From assembly GCA_003612625.1 (NCBI GenBank), contig RAZJ01000017.1:1-56903 (forward strand): 56,903 bases of DNA, given 5' to 3'. The notes below the pieces were generated by a model. It searched no databases and was not told where the DNA came from. It saw nothing but the letters and a program-made list of their open reading frames with translations. The stretch is from a bacterium 1XD42-1 (GTDB lineage: Bacteria > Bacillota > Clostridia > Oscillospirales > Ruminococcaceae). Numbering within the stretch: position 1 is the stretch's first letter; every line of letters starts with the position of its first letter. Positions 39,820 through 47,033 of this stretch are shown here, piece after piece. Both the position numbers and the translations under genes were made by a program.

Positions 39820-40263
39820 ATGAGTATGCAAGAAATCCTTATGAATGGAGGTGGGGCGCTTTTTCTCCTGCTTACGCTGGTACAAATTGCCCCTATCAAA
39901 GTAAATCCTTGGTCCGCTTTGGCAAAATGGTTCGGGCGGGCAATCAATGCGGATATGATGAAGGAACTTGAAGAAGTCAAGTCCGGTCAAAAGGAAACAC
40001 GGGAACGGCTTGACGCTTATATCCGCATGGACGATGAACGCAACGCCGATATGCACAGGGCGCGGATTTTGCAGTTTAACAATGAACTGCTACGGGACAT
40101 TTTGCACACGCGGGAGGACTTCATAGAAATTTTGGCGGAAATAGATTTTTACGAACGGTATTGCGAAACACACAGCGAATACCAAAACAACCGCGCCGTT
40201 TGCGCAATCGGAAATATCAAGCGGGTATACAATGACCGCTTGAAAGAGCATGATTTTCTATAA
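39820..40263 (+). CDS. Phage lysis-region membrane-anchored protein
   Basis: 147 residues from ATG at 39820. An N-terminal hydrophobic stretch (GGGALFLLLTLVQIAPIKVN) may anchor it in the membrane; the rest is a long charged helix (ADMMKELEEVKSGQKETRER) plus a folded C-terminus. Such a gene just before holins in clostridial prophages is often annotated as holin-associated. Function not established. Confidence 0.6.
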   Translation: MSMQEILMNGGGALFLLLTLVQIAPIKVNPWSALAKWFGRAINADMMKELEEVKSGQKETRERLDAYIRMDDERNADMHRARILQFNNELLRDILHTREDFIEILAEIDFYERYCETHSEYQNNRAVCAIGNIKRVYNDRLKEHDFL

Positions 40264-40275
40264 AGGGGAATTTCG

Positions 40276-40677
40276 ATGATTTACCTTCTTTTCCTTGCCG
40301 GGGGAATAATCGCCGGATTTCTTGTTGCGGCCCTGATTTTGGGGGTGCAGTTGCGACAGCAGCGCAGCGGGAAAAAGAAATCACAATCGCCGCCCGTGAA
40401 GAAAAGCGCAGACGGAAAGGGAGAACGGCAGAAAACAGAGTTTTCAAAAGTGGTTTTGCTTTTGGTTATGGCAACATACTTTGTCGGGCTGATTGTGGGG
40501 ATTAAGATTGTCCTGCTTGACACGGGGCAATTATCCGCCCTGCTTCTATACATCGGCGGGCCAACAACAACGGCGATTGCCTTTTATAGCTGGAAAGCAA
40601 AAGCAGAAAACCTTCTGAAAATCCAGAGGGAACACCCGGAAACGCCGATTGATTTTAATAATATTACAGGGGGTTAA
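40276..40677 (+). CDS. Putative holin-like membrane protein
   Basis: 133 residues with about three hydrophobic segments: MIYLLFLAGGIIAGFLVAAL, VVLLLVMATYFVGLIVGIKI and LSALLLYIGGPTTTAIAFYS, separated by a basic loop. Position directly before the endolysin fits a holin or antiholin. Confidence 0.65.
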   Translation: MIYLLFLAGGIIAGFLVAALILGVQLRQQRSGKKKSQSPPVKKSADGKGERQKTEFSKVVLLLVMATYFVGLIVGIKIVLLDTGQLSALLLYIGGPTTTAIAFYSWKAKAENLLKIQREHPETPIDFNNITGG

Positions 40678-40678
40678 A

Positions 40679-42229
40679 ATGGCGCTTACAAATGAACATA
40701 AAGGCTTTATTGAAAGGATTGGGAGGTTAGCAGCCGCAGACATGCAGAAAAGCGGCGTGTTAGCCTCCCTTACCATTGCACAGGCGATTCTTGAAAGCGG
40801 GTGGGGCAAGTCCGGCCTTACCGCCAAGGGAAACGCCCTGTTTGGCATTAAGGCCGGGAAATCGTGGAGCGGGAAAGTTTACAGCGCCAAAACGCAGGAA
40901 TGCTATGACGGCGTAAATTTCACTACGATTACGGCCCTTTTCCGCGCTTATGATAGCTGGGAAGAATCCGTTGCGGACCATTCCGCCCTATTGACCGGCC
41001 TTTCCCGCTATAAGGCGGTTGTAGGGGAAACGGACTATAAAGCGGCTTGCAGGGCTATCAAGGCGGCAGGATATGCAACAGCCCCGGACTATGCGGAACA
41101 GTTGATTAAAATTATTGAGTGTTACGCATTGACACAGTACGACAAGCCCGCAACGGGCGGGCAGGAAGGAAGCGGGAAAATGAAAAGCAGCGTATTTGTT
41201 GAAAAGCTGGTTGATGTTGCGGAAAACTATAAGACCCTGTATGTTATGGGGTGCTTTGGTGCGCCGTTGACCGGGGCGAACGTGTCCAGGTATTGCACAA
41301 ACCACGATTATAACAAGCAGGCCGCACGAACGGCAATGATTAAGGCAGCGGCAAACAAAACCCCGCCCGTTTTCGGTTTTGATTGTGTGTGCCTTATCAA
41401 AGGGATTCTTTGGGGCTGGAACGGCGATGCCGCCCGGACCTATGGCGGCGCAGGGTATGCAATCAATGGCGTTCCCGATATTGGGGCGGATACCATGATT
41501 ACAAAATGCACCGGGCTTTCTACTGACTTTTCCGGTATTGTGCCGGGGGAAGCGGTTTGGCTTAAAGGGCATATCGGCGTTTACATCGGCGGCGGGAAGG
41601 TGGTTGAATGCACGCCGGCCTTCGCAAACAAGGTGCAGATTACGGCCTGCCTGAACATTGGCCCTATTGCGGGCATGAGCGGGCGCAGGTGGACGAAGCA
41701 CGGCAAGTTGCCGTATATCGAATACGATGCCGCCACACGGCCCACAGAGGGCGCAGGAACGGCGCAGCGGCCCGGAACGTCAAATGATACCGCCGCCACG
41801 ATTGCGGGCGTTGTGGGCGATTTGGTGCGGTTTACGGGCAACGTCCATTATACAAGCTCAAACGCCGCAGCCGGGAAAGCCTGCAAGCCTGGAACGGCAA
41901 AAATCACGGCGGTTTCAAAGGGGGCGAAACATCCTTACCACCTTGTCAAGCAGGCGGGCGGCGGTTCCAGCGTCCACGGATGGGTTGACGCGGTGGATGT
42001 GCAAAACATCGGCGGCGCAGCGGATGGCACGCCAGAGGCCCCCAAAATGCGCGTAGGCGCACGGGTGCAGTATTCCGGCCCCCTGTATCGGGACAGCAGC
42101 GGGAACGGGCAGGGAAAGGCCGTGAGCGGCACATACACGGTTAAATATTACTATCCGGGCCGCAAGTGCGGCGTACATATTGACGGGCTGGGGTGGGTTC
42201 CTGAATCCGCCTGCAAAGTCATTGCGTAA
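40679..42229 (+). CDS. Modular endolysin (glucosaminidase + cysteine peptidase + two SH3-like domains)
   Basis: 516 residues from ATG at 40679. Residues 1-155 are a glucosaminidase-type domain with the catalytic Glu in AILESGWGKSGL (E39). Residues 165-350 form an NlpC/CHAP-like peptidase with nucleophile Cys236 (GFDCVCLIKG) and His298 (LKGHIGVYIGGGKVVECTPA). Two SH3-like wall-binding domains follow (about 375-440 and 452-516). It breaks both sugar and peptide bonds of peptidoglycan at lysis. No signal peptide, so it depends on a holin. Confidence 0.88.
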   Translation: MALTNEHKGFIERIGRLAAADMQKSGVLASLTIAQAILESGWGKSGLTAKGNALFGIKAGKSWSGKVYSAKTQECYDGVNFTTITALFRAYDSWEESVADHSALLTGLSRYKAVVGETDYKAACRAIKAAGYATAPDYAEQLIKIIECYALTQYDKPATGGQEGSGKMKSSVFVEKLVDVAENYKTLYVMGCFGAPLTGANVSRYCTNHDYNKQAARTAMIKAAANKTPPVFGFDCVCLIKGILWGWNGDAARTYGGAGYAINGVPDIGADTMITKCTGLSTDFSGIVPGEAVWLKGHIGVYIGGGKVVECTPAFANKVQITACLNIGPIAGMSGRRWTKHGKLPYIEYDAATRPTEGAGTAQRPGTSNDTAATIAGVVGDLVRFTGNVHYTSSNAAAGKACKPGTAKITAVSKGAKHPYHLVKQAGGGSSVHGWVDAVDVQNIGGAADGTPEAPKMRVGARVQYSGPLYRDSSGNGQGKAVSGTYTVKYYYPGRKCGVHIDGLGWVPESACKVIA

Positions 42230-42244
42230 AGGGAGGATTTCAAA

Positions 42245-42643
42245 ATGGAGATTATCAAGTTTTTGATTGCGAATTGGGACAGCGTGCTTGTTGTCGTTGG
42301 CTTCCTTGCCCTGGTTGCCGTGCTGATTAAGCGCGGGGAAACAAAAATCCTGAAAAATATTTTATTCAAGCTGGTAACGCAGGCGGAACGGGAGTTTGGC
42401 AGCGGGACCGGGACGCTGAAATATGCGGCGGTTTCTGATTGGCTCTATCAGCGTATGCCAGCCGTGCTGAAATTCCTTTTCACCGAAAAGGACATTGATA
42501 ACATGATTGAGGCCGTACTTGCAGAAGCAAAAGAAAAATGGGGAACTAATGACAACGTGAAGCAGTATATTGAGGAAGGGGAGTTTGCGCGGCAGATTGT
42601 CGCGTATACCGTGGAGGAAAACGCCCCGGATATGAAAAAATAA
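42245..42643 (+). CDS. Phage holin, LLH family
   Basis: 132 residues with one N-terminal transmembrane segment (NWDSVLVVVGFLALVAVLIK), followed by an amphipathic soluble part (FKLVTQAEREFGSGTGTLKY, LYQRMPAVLKFLFTEKDIDN), matching holins of the LLH type found next to lysins in Gram-positive phages. Confidence 0.82.
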   Translation: MEIIKFLIANWDSVLVVVGFLALVAVLIKRGETKILKNILFKLVTQAEREFGSGTGTLKYAAVSDWLYQRMPAVLKFLFTEKDIDNMIEAVLAEAKEKWGTNDNVKQYIEEGEFARQIVAYTVEENAPDMKK

Positions 42644-42660
42644 TAGTCCGATTCGGACAG

Positions 42661-42701
42661 CAGGAAAGCCCGCGGGAGCAGCGCCCCCGCGGGCTTTTTT
42701 A
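42661..42701 (+). terminator. Terminator of the lysis operon
   Basis: AAGCCCGCGGG and CCCGCGGGCTT form a strong stem with T-run (TTTTTT). Convergent with the leftward accessory genes. Confidence 0.9.
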
Positions 42702-42739
42702 TTTTCAGGGGGCGGCAGGTTTCCGCCGCCCCGGTTATT

Positions 42740-43081
42740 TTATAGGTGAGTGTCAAACCCGGTCACGCTGGTAAAGATGGGTTGCAGTTGGTCGAAATAA
42801 ACGCCGCTTACTTCGTGGATTTCTTGCACCTTTTCGCTGGTAAAGGTAAAAGTTTTTGTATTCATTCGCGGTGCAGTGTAGCGGAAAAACCGCATTGTGT
42901 AGGAATCCGTTACTTCGTCAAGCGTGATATAAAGGCGGTTGGCCTTACTTACGTTTTTGGGGAGCGTCATTCTTAAAGTATTTCCGTCACTTACAAAGTG
43001 ACTTGCGCCAGTCATAACAATAAATTTGTTACCCCCTAACTGTTCAAGAATGGTGTTTGCAACGCTCATTGTTTCAGTCAT
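42740..43081 (-). CDS. Leftward accessory phage protein, unknown
   Basis: 113 residues, beginning MTETMSVANTILEQLGGNKF. Beta-rich core (FRYTAPRMNTKTFTFTSEKV) and acidic end. Read leftwards from a promoter at 43127-43155 with an operator in its spacer. Likely expressed under control of the ribbon-helix-helix regulator at 44096. Similar unknown proteins are common in Firmicutes prophages and plasmids; an anti-restriction or host-interference role is only a guess. Confidence 0.6.
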   Translation of the reverse strand: MTETMSVANTILEQLGGNKFIVMTGASHFVSDGNTLRMTLPKNVSKANRLYITLDEVTDSYTMRFFRYTAPRMNTKTFTFTSEKVQEIHEVSGVYFDQLQPIFTSVTGFDTHL

Positions 43082-43126
43082 TCTTGATTACCCCCGTTTG
43101 TTTTATTTCCTTTACCTTATGTACCC

Positions 43127-43208
43127 ATTATACATCTAACGTTAGATAAAATCAATAGGCAGACTGCATAAATCTAACGTTAGATTATTGTATAATATGA
43201 CGTTAGAT
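43127..43208. promoter_or_regulatory. Operator/promoter region A (ATCTAACGTTAGAT sites)
   Basis: Palindrome ATCTAACGTTAGAT at 43134-43147 and 43172-43185, with a half site (GACGTTAGAT) at 43199-43208. The leftward promoter (-35 TTGATT at 43155-43150, -10 TATAAT at 43132-43127, 17-bp spacer) has the first palindrome exactly in its spacer. A rightward TATAAT lies at 43191-43196. Confidence 0.82.
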
Positions 43209-43211
43209 GAA

Positions 43212-43238
43212 AACGCCGCCCAAAAGCGGGCGGCGGCG
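43212..43238 (-). terminator. Terminator of the leftward gene pair
   Basis: CGCCGCCC and GGGCGGCG pair around AAAAGC; on the minus strand the stem is followed by TTTTC. It ends the transcript of 43240-43824. Confidence 0.65.
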
Positions 43239-43239
43239 G

Positions 43240-43467
43240 TTAAAGGATACCGTATAATTTCGAGGATTTACGAAAGGACTTTATAATCCCTCTGGGCGTT
43301 CCGTCCCGCTTTGTTTTCCAGTGCTTTTCAAAACTGGAAAAATCGGAACACAGGCGGACCGTTATTGTTTTGGGCGTTTCCTTGACGATTTCCACAACGT
43401 CCCATAGAAAGCCGTCTGCCTCTGCAAGCTGGGACCCCGTTTTAATTTCTCCTGCATTGATAATCAT
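43240..43467 (-). CDS. Leftward accessory protein, unknown
   Basis: 75 residues from ATG at 43467 after GGAGG. Begins MIINAGEIKTGSQLAEADGF; small beta-rich protein with a basic C-terminus. Second gene of the leftward pair. No family recognised. Confidence 0.55.
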   Translation of the reverse strand: MIINAGEIKTGSQLAEADGFLWDVVEIVKETPKTITVRLCSDFSSFEKHWKTKRDGTPRGIIKSFRKSSKLYGIL

Positions 43468-43527
43468 TCCTGTTTCCTCCATTTTGTTTTGACAGGGGGC
43501 GGCGGCTTGCACTGCCCCGGTTTATGT

Positions 43528-43824
43528 TCAGTCAAGCAGACATTCCATAGAAATAGAATATTGCTTTTCCAGTTTCGCAAAGGCCGCAGGGGTTACACGG
43601 TAGGAACGCCAGTTTTCAAGCTGCTTGCGGCAACCGTCAACCCATGTAACAGAGTTTTCGAGGATACCGCGGCCTTTAAGCTCTAACGGAGTATCCACGA
43701 AATAATGCTTTCCATCGTGGGACAACCGGGCTTCCATCTTTGTAACCGGCTTTCTTTCGCCCATTTCAGGGGTATAGCAATGAACGCCGGGAAGGTAGTC
43801 TTGCAAGTAAATAATGTTTGCCAT
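43528..43824 (-). CDS. Leftward accessory protein, unknown
   Basis: 98 residues from ATG at 43824 after GGAGG. Begins MANIIYLQDYLPGVHCYTPE; contains KMEARLSHDGKHYFVDTPLE and a helical end. First gene behind the operator region B leftward promoter. No recognised domain. Confidence 0.6.
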   Translation of the reverse strand: MANIIYLQDYLPGVHCYTPEMGERKPVTKMEARLSHDGKHYFVDTPLELKGRGILENSVTWVDGCRKQLENWRSYRVTPAAFAKLEKQYSISMECLLD

Positions 43825-43969
43825 AATATCAGCCTCCATATTTTAAGTGGTTTTAATTGATTATGTTGGATTTTCACCCCGCCAATTTTCAGCCGTTGGC
43901 GGTCACTGTTGCCGAACTTTACGCCCCGGCAACCGGGCGGCTTTGTGTTTTGCTTTACCTTATGTACCT

Positions 43970-44051
43970 ATTATATATCTAACGTTAGATAAATACAATA
44001 GGCAGACTGCATAAATCTAACGTCAGATTTTTATATAATCTAACGTTAGAC
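43970..44051. promoter_or_regulatory. Operator/promoter region B (duplicate of region A)
   Basis: ATCTAACGTTAGAT at 43977-43990, ATCTAACGTCAGAT at 44015-44028, ATCTAACGTTAGAC at 44038-44051. Leftward promoter: -35 TTGTAT (43998-43993), 17 bp, -10 TATAAT (43975-43970), operator in the spacer. Rightward TATAAT at 44034-44039 drives the regulator gene, again overlapped by an operator. Confidence 0.85.
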
Positions 44052-44095
44052 AAAACAGGCGCAATAGGGTAAAATAAAATAAAGGTGGTGAGAGT

Positions 44096-44344
44096 ATGGG
44101 ACGGCCCAAAAAAACGGACAGCAACCCGACAGATTATAAACGCGGGTTCAATGCTGAAAATTATGAACGTCTTTACCCCTGGGCGCGGCGGGGGCGGAAA
44201 GCCTTTTACACTATGGCAGCAAAACAGGCGGGGGCTTCGCTGAATGAATTTATTATTGCAGCCATAGAAGAAAAGATGGAGCGGGACAGCCCGGAAATCT
44301 ATGCGCAGATGCAGGAACAGGAAAAACGGGATACAGAACAATAA
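44096..44344 (+). CDS. Ribbon-helix-helix-type regulator
   Basis: 82 residues from ATG at 44096 after AAAGGTGG. Basic arm (MGRPKKTDSNPTDYKRGFNA), then NYERLYPWARRGRKAFYTMA and AGASLNEFIIAAIEEKMERD, the strand-helix-helix pattern of Arc-like regulators. Divergent from the leftward accessory genes across operator region B. It is the natural candidate to bind the ATCTAACGTTAGAT palindromes in both regions and to repress itself. Confidence 0.72.
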   Translation: MGRPKKTDSNPTDYKRGFNAENYERLYPWARRGRKAFYTMAAKQAGASLNEFIIAAIEEKMERDSPEIYAQMQEQEKRDTEQ

Positions 44345-44348
44345 AGAA

Positions 44349-44392
44349 ACCGGCGCGATAGGGTGCATTCTATCGCGCCGGTTTCTTTTACT
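44349..44392 (+). terminator. Terminator at prophage right end
   Basis: ACCGGCGCGATAG and CTATCGCGCCGGT form a perfect 13-bp stem followed by TTCTTTTACTTTT. It is the last clear phage element before relaxase sequence begins. Confidence 0.9.
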
Positions 44393-44415
44393 TTTCGTTT
44401 TCCCTGTCCCTGATA
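44386..44415. other. Probable right prophage boundary
   Basis: Phage genes and their terminator end here and relaxase-like coding begins at once, in the middle of that gene. The exact attachment core cannot be seen because the left boundary is outside the window. Confidence 0.4.
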
Positions 44416-45323
44416 AAGACACAGCCAAAAAGACCGTTGATAAATACAAAGTAGGGGTTTGCTTTCTTAATGGTACACTGGAACAGAAGGGTATCATCTC
44501 TGACCGTTGTGAACTGAACCGGCAGATCAAGGCAGACAACGCCTTTCTGCGGGAGCTAAAATCGCTGGTTAAGAAACTGATAGACGCAGCGAAAAACGCT
44601 GTTCCGGCGATTGCGGAGGCGATGGAAACCGTTCGACAAAAGTTGATAATCTTTCGGTATCATCTTTTGCATATTGGGGCTGGGAAAAAGAATTTCACCA
44701 GCCCCCTCAGAGTTGTCAAGCCTGATCTCAGAAGGTATGAGAATATCGTTAGACATCTCAAAGATAAGATTCGGGAGCGCCGAATATTGCTGGATGAGAA
44801 AAAAGCTGTCCCGGCAATCCAGGTATTCCGGCATCGGGAATTGACTCAGAAAATCGCTGGTCTGACGGAAGATATTGAGGAATTGAAAAACGAGAAGGCC
44901 CTGCTGCTCAATCAGTTTAATTGTGCGGATGATCACGGTATGGCTAAAGTCAAAAAACGTGTTGCTTCTATGGAATCCTCTTTAGAAACGCTGAACCAGC
45001 AGGAGACAAAGTGTTCTGGCGAGTTGGGGGCAGCGTTGGCAGAATTTTCAGAACTGCGCCAGCAGGCGTTTGATTTCGATGCCGCAGAACTGGCCGAGGC
45101 CCGTCGGACCATCCGGCCTGATAAGGAGCACGAAGCAATTCAGCAGTTACAAGCCGCCTATGGCAAGAAATTTGATTCCAGGACGCTTGCACAGAGCCAA
45201 ATGGATGTTGCCGAGATGTTGGATGAAACTGTGGAACCGGTATCTATCCGTCAGAAACTGCAACAGTTGCAGAGGCAGCAGAATAGGCAAAATCATGGAA
45301 AAGAGCGCGGCCAGGAGCGGTGA
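44400..45323 (+). pseudogene. C-terminal part of a MobA/MobL relaxase
   Basis: About 300 residues in one frame without its own start. VGVCFLNGTLEQKGIISDRC and ELNRQIKADNAFLRELKSLV correspond to the region after the nuclease domain in MobA/MobL relaxases; the rest is coiled coil and ends LQQLQRQQNRQNHGKERGQE. The N-terminal nuclease (with its histidine triad) is missing. The cut coincides with the prophage end, so the prophage or an earlier deletion removed it. Confidence 0.65.
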
Positions 45324-45336
45324 TGCTCCTGGCCCG

Positions 45337-45579
45337 CTACTTTATCTCAGGATCAAGATTTTCAAACAGTGGATCATCGAAAAATTCGCGGATACTGATT
45401 TCAAGACCGTCACAAATTTTTTGAATGGAAACGATTCCCGGATTCTTGCTTTTGGTGTTCAACATACTGTAAATCGTGGAGGGCGCAACACCGCATTGGT
45501 TGGCAAGGGCATTGATTGCAATATTCCGTTCCAGGCAAAGTGCCTGGATACGACGCGCAACCGCTGTCTTGGCATTCAT
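45337..45579 (-). CDS. XRE-family regulator of the defence cluster
   Basis: 80 residues, essentially one helix-turn-helix domain (VARRIQALCLERNIAINALA, VAPSTIYSMLNTKSKNPGIV). Short Cro/C-protein-like size. It is divergent from the SLOG gene across palindromes of the form GCGATATATCGC. The same motif covers the start of the hsd operon. It is thus a candidate controller of both. Confidence 0.82.
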   Translation of the reverse strand: MNAKTAVARRIQALCLERNIAINALANQCGVAPSTIYSMLNTKSKNPGIVSIQKICDGLEISIREFFDDPLFENLDPEIK

Positions 45580-45626
45580 TGCGGCACCACTCCTTCCATA
45601 GTAGTACCGTTATTGTAGCCAAATTT

Positions 45627-45693
45627 GCGATTTATCGTGTGGGATATATCCTAAATGTCAAAAGCATGCTATACTAGGATTGCGATATATCGC
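45627..45693. promoter_or_regulatory. Divergent promoter with AT-rich palindromes
   Basis: GCGATATATCGC at 45682-45693 is a perfect 12-bp palindrome; GCGATTTATCGT (45627-45638) and GGATATATCC (45642-45651) are variants. A rightward -10 TATACT lies near 45670. Likely binding sites of the XRE protein. Confidence 0.65.
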
Positions 45694-45715
45694 AGATTCT
45701 AAAGGGGGTAATGAA

Positions 45716-46180
45716 ATGCCAACTTGCTTTTTTATCGGACACCGAGAGGCTCCAGATAGTCTTCTGCCTCAATTATCTGCTGAAATTGAGCGCCATATAA
45801 CCGAATATGGTGTGACTGAGTTTGTTGTAGGCAGATATGGCGACTTTGATTCACTGGCTGCGAAGTGTGTCAAGGCAGCAAAGAAGCGCCACCCGGAGGT
45901 GACGCTTACTTTGCTGTTGCCCTATCATCCTTATGACCGTCCTACACCAACACCGCCCGGTTTCGATGGTACGTTCTACCCACCGGGGATGGAGACTGTG
46001 CCTAAGCGAGCCGCTATCATTCGGGCCAACCGATATATGGTGGAGCATAGCGAATATCTGATTGCTTATGTGTGGCACTCGGCCAGTAATGCAAGAGATT
46101 TGGTGGAGTATGCCCAAAAACGTGAAAAGCAAGGTAAAATTTCTATAACAATTCTACCGAGACAGCAATCAATGTATTGA
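45716..46180 (+). CDS. SLOG-fold protein (YpsA/DUF1273-like)
   Basis: 154 residues from ATG at 45716 after AAAGGGGGTAA. Begins MPTCFFIGHREAPDSLLPQL; the GHR motif, VGRYGDFDSLAAKCVKAAKK and a C-terminal YLIAYVWHSASNARDLVEYA are the marks of SLOG (Rossmann-like) proteins that bind nucleotides or nucleotide-derived signals. Members occur in defence and stress loci. Convergent with the ImmA-like gene. A sensor role in this cluster is inference. Confidence 0.68.
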   Translation: MPTCFFIGHREAPDSLLPQLSAEIERHITEYGVTEFVVGRYGDFDSLAAKCVKAAKKRHPEVTLTLLLPYHPYDRPTPTPPGFDGTFYPPGMETVPKRAAIIRANRYMVEHSEYLIAYVWHSASNARDLVEYAQKREKQGKISITILPRQQSMY

Positions 46181-46253
46181 GTTTATTGTTTCTTTGCCCA
46201 CGCAATATCAAAGACTTTTTGAATTGTGCCCCAGTCCGACAATGTTCACGTAT

Positions 46254-47033
46254 TCACCATTTCAAGATAGTTGTGGCAACATCGTCCCCCCAACTTCCTC
46301 TGGTACACTCATACAACTGAATTCCCGGATTGCTCCGAACCAGCCATTTCGTTGGATCAGCCTCAGAAAAGTCAAGCTGGCTCTGCTTTTTCTGGATTGC
46401 TTTGTATGCCGCTGTCCCTGGCGGAATCTGCATCATTGACATAATCCGCCCTCTGGCAGCGGATGACGCTCCTTTATTCGTTATCTCAAAGCCTCTTGTA
46501 TGGATGATGATACACGCTTCTCTGGTAAATTCCAAAATACGGCTACCACAGGCGTGCTTGGACACAACAAAGTTCCTGGCGAGGGAATTGATTAAGGTAT
46601 AGTCCAGCGGCGCACCACTCATCATTGGGCGGAACTGAGTGGCAGGCATCAGCAATTCCGTCGCAAAGCGATTTGCAGCAATTTCCTGTGGCCTATGGGT
46701 ATCCTTCATATCTTTTGGGGAACAGCGAAATCCCATTTCACCGCTTTGTTGAAAATCGGGTTTGTGCTGCAAAAAGTAGTGGCCTAGCTCGTGAGCAAGG
46801 GTGAAATTCTGCCGCCCCGCATTGGCGATAGCCGTGTTCAGCAGGATTGCTCGCTTATCACCTCGGAACAGTAAAGCGCCACTGAAATTCAAGTCATTAT
46901 TCAGCGAACGCCGCCCAACTTTAACCTTCTGCGATGCCGCTATTTCATCCAGATGAAGGGCAGGGGTATCAAGAATACCCATTGTTTCCAGCACCCAGTT
47001 AGCTTTGATTTCTGGCGCAGAATCATGGCTCAT
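46254..47033 (-). CDS. ImmA/IrrE-family metallopeptidase linked to hsd operon
   Basis: 259 residues. Zinc motif HELGHYFLQH (HELGH at 81-85), then RPQEIAANRFATELLMPATQ with the third ligand Glu. Unlike classic ImmA it has an extra C-terminal domain (about 150-259). Start overlaps the hsdS stop by 4 bp (ATGA), so it is the last gene of the restriction operon. Family members cleave XRE repressors; the XRE protein 0.7 kb away is the obvious candidate substrate, but this is inferred. Confidence 0.85.
   Translation of the reverse strand: MSHDSAPEIKANWVLETMGILDTPALHLDEIAASQKVKVGRRSLNNDLNFSGALLFRGDKRAILLNTAIANAGRQNFTLAHELGHYFLQHKPDFQQSGEMGFRCSPKDMKDTHRPQEIAANRFATELLMPATQFRPMMSGAPLDYTLINSLARNFVVSKHACGSRILEFTREACIIIHTRGFEITNKGASSAARGRIMSMMQIPPGTAAYKAIQKKQSQLDFSEADPTKWLVRSNPGIQLYECTRGSWGDDVATTILKW

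Noticed and set aside
44301..44400. Taking the relaxase frame back to a start at 44301
   Set aside because: That part lies over the end of the ribbon-helix-helix gene and the prophage terminator; relaxase similarity begins only at about 44410.
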